Positions 1-8,457 of a stretch of 64,000 nt of DNA are shown here, piece after piece. Source of the stretch: Paractinoplanes ovalisporus (lineage in GTDB: Bacteria; Actinomycetota; Actinomycetes; Mycobacteriales; Micromonosporaceae); the NCBI RefSeq assembly GCF_016834655.1, contig NZ_JAENHP010000004.1, forward strand, positions 434,001 to 498,000. Direction: 5' to 3'. The notes beneath the pieces were generated by a model. That model made no database searches. It saw only the letters and a program-made list of their open reading frames with translations, and was not told the DNA's origin. Each line of letters begins with the position of its first letter. Positions within the stretch are counted from its first letter, which is position 1. The translations under genes and the position numbers were made by a program.

Positions 1-193
1 GGGGAACGAGGGTGTCCGCGAGCATCCGGCCCAGGGCCTCGTCGCGCGGCCAGCCGAACAGGCGCTCGGCGGCCGGGTTCCACTCACGGATGATCCCCGA
101 GCGGTCGACCTCGACGAACGCGATGGACGTGGCTGACAGCGCCGCACCCGCTGTCGAGGGCACGCTCGTCAGAAGACTGGCTTCGGGCCGCAC
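1..193 (-). CDS. PAS-domain sensor/signalling protein (N-terminus only)
   Basis: Read on the minus strand from a GTG at 193, the sequence encodes the beginning of a PAS domain. Signature residues are visible: an IAFVEVDRSGIIREWNPAAE stretch followed by RLFGWPRDEALGR, the usual N-terminal half of a PAS fold. An in-frame TAA lies two codons upstream of the GTG, so the start is 193 or an internal GTG at 163. No clear ribosome-binding site is visible. The gene runs off the left edge, so its output domain (histidine kinase, GGDEF, phosphatase or other) cannot be told. The PAS identity is fairly safe; nothing more can be said. Confidence 0.75.
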   Translation of the reverse strand, partial: MRPEASLLTSVPSTAGAALSATSIAFVEVDRSGIIREWNPAAERLFGWPRDEALGRMLADTLVP

Positions 194-331
194 TTTTTAT
201 TGATCGGTAGTTCCGGCCGCTTCCTGAGCGTTTCCCGTGGAACCGGCGCGGACCACGGTCCGTGGCTCCCCGGCCGGCGGTCGCCGGGGCGGTACGGTCA
301 GAGGAACATCGACCCCCCGGAGTGCGCCGCG

Positions 332-2164
332 ATGAGCCCCGTTCCCGACCCGAACCCGCTGTCGCGCCTCGCCACCGTGGGAGAACGTCTCGGGTGGATC
401 TTCAACGACCCCGACCAGCACCGGCAGCGGTTCACCGAGCCGCCCCCGCAACCCGCGCCGGTCGACCCTGAGCTGGGCGAACGGCTCACCCGGGCGCAGC
501 GGGGCATGGTCCGGCGGATCCTCGTCTCACTCGGTGCCGGTTTGGGCCTCACCGTCCTCATCGGCTGCTGCGGCGGGTTCCTGACCCGCGACAGCGACAA
601 CGCGCGCACGCTGGTGTTCTTCCTGGCCGGCATCTGCTTCCTGGGCGGCGTCGCGGGGGCGATCCTGGCCGGGATCATGCCCTCACTGGCCCGGCGCTCG
701 ATCGAGGAGGCGTCCGAGAAGTCCCAGGCCGCGTACGCCCTGGAGCACGCCTCGTGGGACAGCCGCCGCCAGTGGCACGACCAGCAGCAGCAGAACCTGG
801 TCGACGCCCTGCCCGAGTGGCTGGCGGCCACACCGTCACCGGGCACGCGCCGGGTCGACATCGTGGGCGGCACCCTCTATGGCTGGGAGGCGGTGCTGAC
901 CGTCTTCGGCGGCTCGCTGCTGGCCACCCGGGGCTCGCTGGTGCTGGCCGACTTCACCGGCGAGGCGCTGTCGGGCGAGCTGATGGATCTGGCCTCGGCC
1001 ACCGGCCGGTCCGTGCGCGAGGTCGTGCTGCCGGCCCAGCTGGCCGAGTTCGACCTGGTCGCCGGGCTGGAACCGGCCGAGCTGGTGGACGGCCTGGTCG
1101 AGGCCATGTACGGCGACGCGCCGGACGGGGGGAACCGGGCCGAGCGGTCACAGGACGCGTTGCTGCTCAACCAGATCGCCTCGATCCTGGCCCCCGACCT
1201 GACGATGGCCCGGTTCACGGCCGCCCTGCGCGCGCTGTCCTCCGGGCCGAACAGCATCGACCCGCGCCTGGACGCTCTGCGGCCCGAGGAGGCGCGTGTC
1301 CGGCGCATCGAGGCGTTCCTGCACCCGCTCGAAGCCATGGGCAGCGCCCCCGCGACCACCGCCCCGGCCGACCTCACCTGCCTGGTGGCCGAGGCCGGCG
1401 GCGGCCGGGCCCAGCACGAGCTGCTCAAAGACCTGCTGGTGCAGTGGCTGGGCCACCAGCTGCGCCGCACCACCAACCCGATCGGCTCGCTGGTGCTGCT
1501 CGGCGCCGACGAGATCGACCACCGGGCGATCGAGCGGCTGAGCACCCTGTGCGAGCGGCGCGGCATCCGGTTGGTGCTGTTCTTCCAGCACCTGCGGGCC
1601 GAGTCGCTGCGGACGATCGGGGGCGGCGAGGTCGCGCTGATGCGGCTGGGCAACCACCAGGAGGCGGCGCAGGCGGCCGAGTTCGTGGGGCGCGGTCACA
1701 AGTTTGTGCTGTCCCGGCTGACCCGCAGCCTCGGCGGGGAGGAGACGCACACCGTCGCCGACATGACCGGCGAGTCCGAGACGAAGGGCGGCACCAAGGG
1801 CGAGCGCGCGTCCCGGCACGGACTGCGCCGCTACACCAGCACGAACTGGAGCAAGACGCGCAACTGGAGCCGTACGGAATCAACCGCCGACGCCACCAAC
1901 TGGAGCAATGCCACGTCGACCGAGCGCGTCTACGAATACACGGTCGAGCCCCGGGTGCTGCAAGATCTTCCCGAGTACGCGATGGTGCTCGTCAAGAACG
2001 AGGGCACGGGCGCGGTGGTGCAGGCCGTCGAGGTCGACCCGGCCATCGTCACCCTTCCCCGCGTGCAGATGAGCCCCGGGCAATCGCACACCCCGGAACT
2101 CCCCGCGCCCGCCTGGGGATCGATCACTGACCCGCCGGAGCGGGACCGGTCGAGTCGCGGATGA
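332..2164 (+). CDS. VirD4/TraG-like membrane protein lacking a Walker A motif
   Basis: This is a 610-residue protein. I chose ATG 332 because GGAG stands about ten bases upstream and the longer reading frame from 200 has no ribosome-binding site. Two membrane segments lie at about residues 63-84 and 93-118. The cytoplasmic part resembles actinobacterial VirD4/TraM-recognition-type ATPases: a GADEIDHRAIERLS segment, then an LFFQHL segment and an MRLGNHQEAAQAAEFVGRGH segment, with the order typical of those proteins. I see no GxxGxGK(S/T) Walker A loop. Near the C-terminus is a Ser/Thr/Asn-rich linker with three Asn-Trp-Ser motifs at about 505, 511 and 523. The gene overlaps the convergent LacI gene by 41 bases. 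No conjugation genes are nearby, so the role is unknown. Confidence 0.65.
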   Translation: MSPVPDPNPLSRLATVGERLGWIFNDPDQHRQRFTEPPPQPAPVDPELGERLTRAQRGMVRRILVSLGAGLGLTVLIGCCGGFLTRDSDNARTLVFFLAGICFLGGVAGAILAGIMPSLARRSIEEASEKSQAAYALEHASWDSRRQWHDQQQQNLVDALPEWLAATPSPGTRRVDIVGGTLYGWEAVLTVFGGSLLATRGSLVLADFTGEALSGELMDLASATGRSVREVVLPAQLAEFDLVAGLEPAELVDGLVEAMYGDAPDGGNRAERSQDALLLNQIASILAPDLTMARFTAALRALSSGPNSIDPRLDALRPEEARVRRIEAFLHPLEAMGSAPATTAPADLTCLVAEAGGGRAQHELLKDLLVQWLGHQLRRTTNPIGSLVLLGADEIDHRAIERLSTLCERRGIRLVLFFQHLRAESLRTIGGGEVALMRLGNHQEAAQAAEFVGRGHKFVLSRLTRSLGGEETHTVADMTGESETKGGTKGERASRHGLRRYTSTNWSKTRNWSRTESTADATNWSNATSTERVYEYTVEPRVLQDLPEYAMVLVKNEGTGAVVQAVEVDPAIVTLPRVQMSPGQSHTPELPAPAWGSITDPPERDRSSRG

Positions 2165-3131
2165 TCAGCTCGGTCGCCAGCTCGACGTGCAGGGCGTCGA
2201 GGCGATGGTGGTCGAGCAGGCGCATCAGCAGCCCGACGGCGATCCGGCCCATCTCGGCCAGGGGTTGACGCACGGTCGTCAGCGTCGGGCGGGTGGCCTG
2301 GGCCAGGTCGATGTCGTCGAAGCCGGCGATCGACAGGTCTTCGGGAACCCGCAGGCCCAGCTGGGCCGCCGCGGCCAACGCGCCCGAGGCCGCCTTGTCG
2401 TTGAACGCGACCAGTGCGGTGGGCCGCGTCGGCTGGGAGAGCAGCTGCCGGGCGGCCTCGAATCCGAATCGGACGGTCGGCTCGCCCGCGATCGACAGCC
2501 GCGGATCGAGCAGCACACCGGCGTCGGCCAGCGCCGAGACGTGCCCCGCGCGCCGGGCGGAGCTGGCCAGCCAGTTGTCGGGACCGGCGAGCAGGCCGAT
2601 CCGGCGGTGGCCGTGGGCGGTCAGGTGTGCGGTGAGGCTGCGCGACCCGGCGAAGTGGGCGGCCGAGACCGCCGCGATGTCGCGCGGCACCTGCTCGCGT
2701 GGGTCGACGACCACGAACGGGAAGCCGGCCTCCTGCAGCGCGACCAGTTCCGTGCCGGGCTCGGGCGGCAGCACCACGATGGCGCCGCCGATGCCGGGGC
2801 GGCTGGGCAGGGACGAGAGCACGGGAAGCTGCTGGGCGGCCTCGCCGGCGTTCAGCACGAGCTGGCGGCCGTGCAGGTCGAGCGTCTCGGCGATCGACGA
2901 CACGATCAGTCCGAAGTAGTCGGTCAGAAGGTATGGACAGCGCAGGAAGACCGCTCCGGTGCGGGCCGGGCGGCGGCGCGGACCCCGGCCGCCGAGCTCG
3001 TCGATGGCCTGTTGCACCAGCTCACGAGTGCCCGGAGAGACGTGTTCCTGGTCGTTGAGCACCCGCGAGACGGTCGCGATCGAGACGCCCGCGTGGGACG
3101 CGATGTCACGGACGGTCGGTCCCTGTCTCAT
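2124..3131 (-). CDS. LacI-family transcriptional regulator
   Basis: This 335-residue repressor has a typical N-terminal LacI helix-turn-helix (TVRDIASHAGVSIATVSRVL, about residues 6-25), followed by a periplasmic-binding-protein-like effector domain that ends with the usual AGFDDIDLAQATRPTLTTVR region. ATG 3131 is directly preceded by an in-frame GTG at 3134; either could start translation. It is divergently transcribed from the secreted GH30 glycosidase that begins at 3232, with only about 100 bases between them. A near-palindromic LacI-type operator lies in that gap. The likely job is sugar-responsive repression of the glycosidase and of itself. The ligand cannot be told from sequence. The 3' end overlaps the convergent gene. 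Confidence 0.93.
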   Translation of the reverse strand: MRQGPTVRDIASHAGVSIATVSRVLNDQEHVSPGTRELVQQAIDELGGRGPRRRPARTGAVFLRCPYLLTDYFGLIVSSIAETLDLHGRQLVLNAGEAAQQLPVLSSLPSRPGIGGAIVVLPPEPGTELVALQEAGFPFVVVDPREQVPRDIAAVSAAHFAGSRSLTAHLTAHGHRRIGLLAGPDNWLASSARRAGHVSALADAGVLLDPRLSIAGEPTVRFGFEAARQLLSQPTRPTALVAFNDKAASGALAAAAQLGLRVPEDLSIAGFDDIDLAQATRPTLTTVRQPLAEMGRIAVGLLMRLLDHHRLDALHVELATELIIRDSTGPAPAGQ

Positions 3132-3147
3132 CACCGAACTATAGACA

Positions 3148-3198
3148 TTGACAAGCTTCGCGGTTGCGGAGTTACCTGTGTGTATCAGAAACGTTCCG
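3148..3198 (+). promoter_or_regulatory. Divergent control region with LacI-type operator upstream of GH30 gene
   Basis: A perfect TTGACA hexamer lies at 3148-3153. A near-palindrome centred on AACGTT (GAAACGTTCC, 3188-3197) stands 35 bases before the GTG of the GH30 gene. Central-CG palindromes of this kind are the usual LacI-family operators. I see no convincing -10 hexamer, so promoter use is inferred. It probably serves both the repressor and the glycosidase. Confidence 0.5.
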
Positions 3199-3231
3199 TA
3201 TTTGTTTCAGTCTGTTACATGGGAGAGACCC

Positions 3232-5109
3232 GTGGCTCGATTCGGAACAACCCTGGTGGCGATCGGTGCCACCGTTCTGGCCGCCGCACCCTTGCCGGCC
3301 AGTGCCCACTCCTCGAAGCTGACCGCGCAGGTCTGGATCACCACCCCCGATGGCACCCAGCGACTCGCTGACCAGGGCCGGGTCGCCTTCGATCAGAAGC
3401 GGAGCGACGCCGGAACGGTGGTGGTCGACCCGAACCGCCGCTTCCAGACGATCGCCGGCTTCGGCGCCTCGATCACCGACTCGTCGGCGTCGGTGCTCTA
3501 CCGGCTCACGCCCCGCGCCCGCGACGCGGCCATGCAGTCGCTGTTCCGGGACAACCGGCTCAGCTATCTGCGCCAGCCCATCGGCGCCTCCGACTTCACC
3601 GACGGACCGGCCTACACCTACGACGACGTGCCGGCCGGTCAGACCGACTACGGCCTGAAGCACTTCAGCATCGACCACGACCGCGCCCAGATCCTGCCGC
3701 TGTTGCGCCAGGCCCGCCGCCTCAACCCGGACCTGCGCGTGATGGGCACCCCGTGGAGCCCACCGGCCTGGATGAAGACCAACGGGTCCCTGGTCGGGGG
3801 CCGGCTGATCGACTCGCCGGCGATCTACCGCGCGTACGCCGCCTATCTGGTGACGTTCGTGCGGGCGTACCGGAAGGAGGGGGTTCCGATCGACACCCTC
3901 ACCCTCCAGAACGAGCCCCAGAACCGGACACCCGCCGGCTACCCCGGCATGGACCTGCCCTCGTGGCAGGCGGCCGAGGTGATCGAACGGCTCGGCCCGA
4001 TGCTGCGCGCGGCCGGCGAGCGGACGAAGATCCTCGGCTACGACCACAACTGGTCGGAGCACCCGAACGACGCCGCCAACACGCCGCCCGACTCGGTCGA
4101 GGACATCGACCACTATCCGCAGGCGCTGCTCGCCAAGCCGGCCGCGCGGTGGGTCGAGGGAACGGCGTACCACTGCTATTACGGCGACCCGAGCGCGATG
4201 ACGGCCCTGCACAACGAGTTCCCGGCCAAGGACATCTACTTCACCGAGTGTTCCGGCAGCCAGTCGAGCGACCCGGCCAACACGTTCTCGGACACGCTCA
4301 AGTGGCACGCCCGCAACCTGATCATCGGCAACACCCGGAACTGGGCCAAGACGGTGATCAACTGGAATCTGGCCCTGGACGAGAACAACGGCCCGCACAA
4401 CGGCGGCTGCGGCACCTGCACCGGCGTGCTGACCGTCGCGTCGGACGGCACGGTGACCCGCAACGCCGAGTTCTACACGCTCGGTCACGTCGCCCGTTTC
4501 GTGAAGCCGGGCGCGGTCCGGGTCGCGAGCACGTCGTTCGGCACGACCGGCTGGAACGGCCAGGTCATGACCGTCGCGTTCGTCAACCCGGACGGCAGCA
4601 CGGCGCTGGTCGCGCACAACGAGAACGACGAGCCGCGGAAGTTCGCGGTGCAGTACGGCGGGCGGACCCTCGAATACACGCTGCCCGGGGGTGCACTGGC
4701 CACGTTCGTCTGGCGTGGACACTCGGACGACCGGCCGATCGCGCCGACGGGCTGGACCGCCACCGCCAACCCGGCGGCCGACGCTGCTCTCGCCGTCGAC
4801 GACGACGCCAGCACCCGGTGGACGACCGGCGTCGGTCAGCAGGCGGGTCAGTATCTTCAGGTGGACATGCGCGCTGTCCACCCGGTCCGGAAAATTGTCT
4901 TCGACACCGGCGCTGACCTGGGCGACTATCCGCGCGGCGTCACGGTCACCGCGTCCACTGACGGGTCCCGGTGGCGCACCGTCAAGGCTGCCGGAACCGG
5001 ACAGTTCGTCGAAGCCGCTCCTGGTCGCGCGCGATATGTCCGCATCACGCTGACGGGTGCGGCACCGGACAACTGGTGGAGCGTGGCCGACGTGCGCGCC
5101 TACCGCTGA
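3232..5109 (+). CDS. Secreted GH30 glycosidase with C-terminal F5/8 type C (CBM32-like) domain
   Basis: This 625-residue exported enzyme belongs to glycoside hydrolase family 30 (glucosylceramidase/β-1,6-glucanase type). GTG 3232 is preceded by GGGAGAG at a five-base spacing and opens directly into a Sec signal peptide ending near ASAHS. The fold begins with QTIAGFGASITDSSA, and WSPPAWMKTN follows. The likely acid/base is Glu228 (LQNEP) and the nucleophile Glu339 (YFTECSGS). From about residue 503 there is a discoidin/F5-8C carbohydrate-binding module (ALAVDDDASTRWTTG, then RYVRITL). It should hydrolyse a β-linked glucan or related polymer outside the cell. The exact substrate is not readable. 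The divergent LacI repressor probably controls it. Confidence 0.93.
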   Translation: MARFGTTLVAIGATVLAAAPLPASAHSSKLTAQVWITTPDGTQRLADQGRVAFDQKRSDAGTVVVDPNRRFQTIAGFGASITDSSASVLYRLTPRARDAAMQSLFRDNRLSYLRQPIGASDFTDGPAYTYDDVPAGQTDYGLKHFSIDHDRAQILPLLRQARRLNPDLRVMGTPWSPPAWMKTNGSLVGGRLIDSPAIYRAYAAYLVTFVRAYRKEGVPIDTLTLQNEPQNRTPAGYPGMDLPSWQAAEVIERLGPMLRAAGERTKILGYDHNWSEHPNDAANTPPDSVEDIDHYPQALLAKPAARWVEGTAYHCYYGDPSAMTALHNEFPAKDIYFTECSGSQSSDPANTFSDTLKWHARNLIIGNTRNWAKTVINWNLALDENNGPHNGGCGTCTGVLTVASDGTVTRNAEFYTLGHVARFVKPGAVRVASTSFGTTGWNGQVMTVAFVNPDGSTALVAHNENDEPRKFAVQYGGRTLEYTLPGGALATFVWRGHSDDRPIAPTGWTATANPAADAALAVDDDASTRWTTGVGQQAGQYLQVDMRAVHPVRKIVFDTGADLGDYPRGVTVTASTDGSRWRTVKAAGTGQFVEAAPGRARYVRITLTGAAPDNWWSVADVRAYR

Positions 5110-5229
5110 GCGAAAGCCACTATCACGCTGAGGCGGAGGCGGGGCTCGATCGGCGAAATCCACCCGGAATGAGCGGTTGTCGACCGAGAGGCGCTTTGGG
5201 GGCTTTCGTCCGCTTTAGCCTTGTCGCCG

Positions 5230-6456
5230 ATGACAGAGACGATCAAGACCGGCGTTCACGGCCCGGCGGCCACGGTCGCTGCCGGGCCGTCGATGCGGTT
5301 CCGGCCCGACATCGAGGGCCTGCGCGCGATCGCCGTCGTGCTCGTCGTGCTGTTCCACGCGGGCGTGCCCGGCCTGGCCGGCGGCTACGTCGGCGTCGAC
5401 GTCTTCTTCGTCATCTCCGGCTTTCTGATCACCTCGCTCATGATGCGCGAGGTACGCCGTACGGGCGAACTGTCGTTGATCTCCTTCTACGCCCGCCGGG
5501 CCCGGCGGATCCTCCCCGCGGCCGCGCTCGTGCTGGTCACCACGCTGGTCGGCAGCTACCACTGGCTCGGCTGGCTGCGCGGCGACGAGATCGCCGAGGA
5601 CGTCGTGTGGTCGGCGCTGTTCGCCTCGAACTTCCGCTTCGCCACCGAGGGCGTCGACTACCTCGCGTCCCAGGGCGCCGTCTCGCCGGTGCAGCACTTC
5701 TGGTCGCTCGCCGTCGAGGAGCAGTTCTACCTCGTCTGGCCGGCCGCGGTCGTGCTGCTGATCTGGCTCGGCTTCCGCTGGGCGATCGGCTGGTGGCTGG
5801 CCGCGGCGGTGGCGGTGTCGTTCGGCTGGTCGGTCTGGGCGGCCGGCACCTGGTCGTACTTCTCGCCCGCCACCCGCGCCTGGGAGATCGGCGCCGGTTG
5901 CCTTCTCGCCCTGGTCGCGACGCGGCTCGACCGGATCCCGCACCGGCTCGCGACCATGATGGCCGGCGTCGGCCTGGCGCTGATCGTGGTCGCCGCGCTC
6001 ACCTACGACGAGACCACGAGCTTTCCCGGGTACGCGGCCGCGCTGCCGGTGCTGGCGACCGTGCTGGTGCTGGCCGGCCGTGGCGACCCGGTGCTCGGCC
6101 GGTGGCCCCTGGTCTGGCTCGGCCGGTTGTCCTACTCGTTCTACCTGTGGCACTGGCCGGTGCTGATCGGTGCCGAGCAGGCGTACGGCGCACCGCTGCC
6201 GGCCACCACCCGGGCGCTGCTGGTGCTCGCCTCGCTGGGGCTGGCCGTGGCCACGTACTTCGGCCTGGAGAACCCGATCCGCCGCAACGTCCGGCTGCGC
6301 CGCTCCCACGTGATCACCCTGTCCCTGGCCGCCTGGCTGATCGTCGCACCGCTCGCGGTCGCGCGGTGGAAGACCTCCACCTCACCGGCCGCCGACACCG
6401 GTCACGGCGCCGAATACCGACCCCGACTTGGAGCTCCGGCGCATGCGCAACCTTGA
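5230..6456 (+). CDS. Acyltransferase-3 (OafA/YrhL-type) integral membrane protein
   Basis: This 408-residue polytopic membrane protein opens its core with RFRPDIEGLRAIAVVLVVLFH and GGYVGVDVFFVISGFLI, the acyltransferase-3 signature with its active-site His. About ten hydrophobic segments follow, including HFWSLAVEEQFYLVWP and YSFYLWHWPVL. These enzymes carry acyl groups across the membrane to extracellular glycans or lipids. ATG 5230 is chosen over the in-frame TTG 5221; neither has a good ribosome-binding site. Many homologues carry a C-terminal SGNH domain in the same chain. Here the protein stops after the last membrane segment and a separate overlapping gene supplies the SGNH domain. The substrate is unknown. 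Confidence 0.9.
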   Translation: MTETIKTGVHGPAATVAAGPSMRFRPDIEGLRAIAVVLVVLFHAGVPGLAGGYVGVDVFFVISGFLITSLMMREVRRTGELSLISFYARRARRILPAAALVLVTTLVGSYHWLGWLRGDEIAEDVVWSALFASNFRFATEGVDYLASQGAVSPVQHFWSLAVEEQFYLVWPAAVVLLIWLGFRWAIGWWLAAAVAVSFGWSVWAAGTWSYFSPATRAWEIGAGCLLALVATRLDRIPHRLATMMAGVGLALIVVAALTYDETTSFPGYAAALPVLATVLVLAGRGDPVLGRWPLVWLGRLSYSFYLWHWPVLIGAEQAYGAPLPATTRALLVLASLGLAVATYFGLENPIRRNVRLRRSHVITLSLAAWLIVAPLAVARWKTSTSPAADTGHGAEYRPRLGAPAHAQP

Positions 6457-7426
6457 GATCACCCGTACGCTCCGGCTCTCGCTGCTGGTGGCGCTGCTCG
6501 CGGTGATCGCCGGTTGCACGGCCGCCGTGCCGCCGCCCCCGCGGATGACCGCGCCCGAGCCCGCGCCCCAGGTGCCGCTGAACACCATCCTGTCGGCCGT
6601 GGCCAAGGCCCCGAGCCTGCGTACGCTGCCCGCCGACCTCACTCCGTCGTTGGCCACGAGCGGGCAGGACTACGGCTTCGACAACGAGAAGTGCGAGGCC
6701 GGGCCCAGGGCCGACCGGATCGAGCCGTGCGTCTTCGGCGACCGGGCGAGCGCGACCGACGTGGTGCTCTACGGCGACTCGCACGCCGGGATGTGGCTGC
6801 CGGCGATGACCCAGATCGCCGACCGGCTGCACTGGCGGCTCCAGTTCTTCGGCAAACCGGGCTGCCCGGCCCTGGCCGTGACCGTCTGGAACCAGCAGGA
6901 GGACCGGGTCTTCGACGAGTGCGACCGGTTCCGTGACTTCGTGGCCGGCCGGATCGCCGCCACCGCCCCGGAACTCGTGGTCGTGACCAACGAGAGCTTC
7001 TCGCAGAAGCGGGGGCGCGGGCAGCTGATCACGCCGGACGAATGGCGGACGGGACTCGGCCGCACCCTTCGGGACCTGCACAGATCCGCCGGTACGGTCG
7101 TCGTGCTCGGCAACACTCCGGTGCTCGACGCGAGCGCCCCCGAGTGTCTGGCCGCCAACCAGGACGACGTACGGGCCTGTTCCACGTCGCGCAAGGTGGC
7201 GACCGCGCGGGTCTGGAACGCCGCCGACGAGGCCGCGGCCGAGGCGACGGGTTCGGGATACATTCCGGTGCTGCCCTGGCTGTGCACCCAGACGTGTCCG
7301 GCGGTGATCGGCAACGTCACCGTCTATCGCAACCGGTTCCACCTGTCGGGCACATACTCCCGCATGCTGAACGGCGTCCTCGAGGAAGCGCTGCTGGAAC
7401 GCTTCCCCTCGAACGCCGTTCCCTGA
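6443..7426 (+). CDS. SGNH-domain lipoprotein partner of the acyltransferase
   Basis: This 327-residue protein starts at ATG 6443 and overlaps the acyltransferase stop by 14 bases in another frame, so translation is probably coupled. The N-terminus is a lipoprotein signal with lipobox VIAGC, which puts the domain on the outer face of the membrane. The SGNH fold is marked by VLYGDSHAGMWLPAM (Ser113 as nucleophile) and the C-terminal FHLSGTYS with His300. In related domains an Asp normally sits three residues before this His; here that position appears to be Asn297, which may lower hydrolase activity. Functionally this looks like the extracellular half of an AT3-SGNH O-acyltransferase split into two chains. 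Confidence 0.87.
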   Translation: MRNLEITRTLRLSLLVALLAVIAGCTAAVPPPPRMTAPEPAPQVPLNTILSAVAKAPSLRTLPADLTPSLATSGQDYGFDNEKCEAGPRADRIEPCVFGDRASATDVVLYGDSHAGMWLPAMTQIADRLHWRLQFFGKPGCPALAVTVWNQQEDRVFDECDRFRDFVAGRIAATAPELVVVTNESFSQKRGRGQLITPDEWRTGLGRTLRDLHRSAGTVVVLGNTPVLDASAPECLAANQDDVRACSTSRKVATARVWNAADEAAAEATGSGYIPVLPWLCTQTCPAVIGNVTVYRNRFHLSGTYSRMLNGVLEEALLERFPSNAVP

Positions 7427-7435
7427 TCCTGTTTT

Positions 7436-7984
7436 CTAGCGGCGGCGGCGACGCCGGAGCAGCGTTGCCGCCGCCGCAGCGGCCGCCAGCAGGGCGGCGC
7501 CGGCGATGGCCAGCGGCATCGGGCGGCGCTCCCGCAGGTTGCCGTGCTCGTCGGTGCGGCCGACGAACTGGTCCTTCGTGTCGGCCGCGGTCTCGGCCAC
7601 GTGGTGGGCGGTCTCGGCCGTCGACTGCTTGACCTGCGCGGCCTTCTCGGCGGCGATTTCCTTCACCTGGCCGGCTTTCTCGGCGATCTTGCCCGCCGCC
7701 ACCGTGGCCGCTTCCTTGACCTGCTCGGTCTTCTCCGCGGCGACGTGCTTCGCTTGCTCGGCCTTTTCGGAGGCGGCTTCTCTGGCCCGCGAAGCCTTCT
7801 CCGCGGCGACCTGCTTGGCCTGCGAAGTCTTCTCGGCGGCGGCCTCTTTCTTCTCGGCCACCGCGTTCTTGACCTGGGCCTTCACGTCGGTCTTGGCGGC
7901 TAGGGCGGCCGCCGTGTCGGCGAGCTCGCTCCTGGTTTCGGCGATGTCCTCGCGCACTTCTTCGCGCGACCTGGTGTCACTCAT
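7436..7984 (-). CDS. DUF3618 protein with LEA-like Ala/Lys/Glu repeats and C-terminal membrane anchor
   Basis: This 182-residue protein begins with the DUF3618 motif (SREEVREDIAETRSELADTA). The long middle is a highly charged amphipathic coiled coil made of Ala-Glu-Lys repeats of roughly 11 residues (about 45-125), like late-embryogenesis-abundant proteins. It ends with one hydrophobic helix and a run of arginines. It is downstream of and overlaps (ATGA, 7981-7984) the holin-X-like gene. In actinobacteria this pair is a common envelope-stress cassette; the molecular function is not known. Confidence 0.85.
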   Translation of the reverse strand: MSDTRSREEVREDIAETRSELADTAAALAAKTDVKAQVKNAVAEKKEAAAEKTSQAKQVAAEKASRAREAASEKAEQAKHVAAEKTEQVKEAATVAAGKIAEKAGQVKEIAAEKAAQVKQSTAETAHHVAETAADTKDQFVGRTDEHGNLRERRPMPLAIAGAALLAAAAAAATLLRRRRRR

Positions 7985-8391
7985 GAGTGCCGTCCCTCCT
8001 GAAAGGCCGTCTTCACGGCCTCCACGTCACGCTTGCCGCTCTCCATCGCCTCGACCGGCTCCGGCGGCACTGCCTGCTTCACCTGGTTCTTGCCGATCAG
8101 CGCCGCGATCCCGGCCGTGGCGAAGAGCGCGACCGTCACGATCAGCGCCGCCGCCCACACCGGCATGACCAGCGCCAGCAATGCGCCGATCGTCACGAAC
8201 AGCGCCCCAAGTCCGTACAGGGCGATCACGCCGGCCCCGCCGAGCAGACCGGCGCCCGTACCGGCGCGCTTGCCCTTCTCGACCATCTCCAGCCGGGCCA
8301 GCGTCAACTCGTCCCGGACCAGCGTCGACACCTGCTCGCTCAGCTGGTTGACCAGCTGGCCGACCGGCTGCTGCTCGGTGTGCGTCGTCAT
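7981..8391 (-). CDS. Holin-X / DUF1469-type small membrane protein
   Basis: This 136-residue protein has an N-terminal amphipathic part (QLVNQLSEQVSTLVRDELTLA) and two membrane helices (about 48-75 and 80-102), the pattern of the actinobacterial Holin-X superfamily (phage holin III-like, DUF1469). AAGGGAG stands upstream of ATG 8391. It is the first gene of a two-gene operon with the DUF3618 protein, sharing an ATGA overlap. There are no lysis genes nearby, so a phage role is unlikely. An envelope-stress or membrane-structuring role is inferred from the family. Confidence 0.85.
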   Translation of the reverse strand: MTTHTEQQPVGQLVNQLSEQVSTLVRDELTLARLEMVEKGKRAGTGAGLLGGAGVIALYGLGALFVTIGALLALVMPVWAAALIVTVALFATAGIAALIGKNQVKQAVPPEPVEAMESGKRDVEAVKTAFQEGRHS

Positions 8392-8457
8392 CAGTGAGCT
8401 CCCTTCGTATGAAGCTCACTTACCCCTCGGAGGCGGGGATAACCGCTGCTCAGCGGC

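Noticed and set aside
332..2164. Integrative conjugative element suggested by the VirD4-like protein
   Set aside because: There is no relaxase, integrase, replication gene or attachment site nearby, and the protein lacks a P-loop.
3172..5163. 663-codon minus-strand frame opposite the GH30 gene
   Set aside because: It is antisense to a gene with a signal peptide, catalytic residues and carbohydrate-binding module; the minus frame has none.
7981..8391. Prophage remnant suggested by a holin-like protein
   Set aside because: There are no endolysin, capsid, integrase or other phage genes; Holin-X proteins are ordinary chromosomal genes in actinobacteria.
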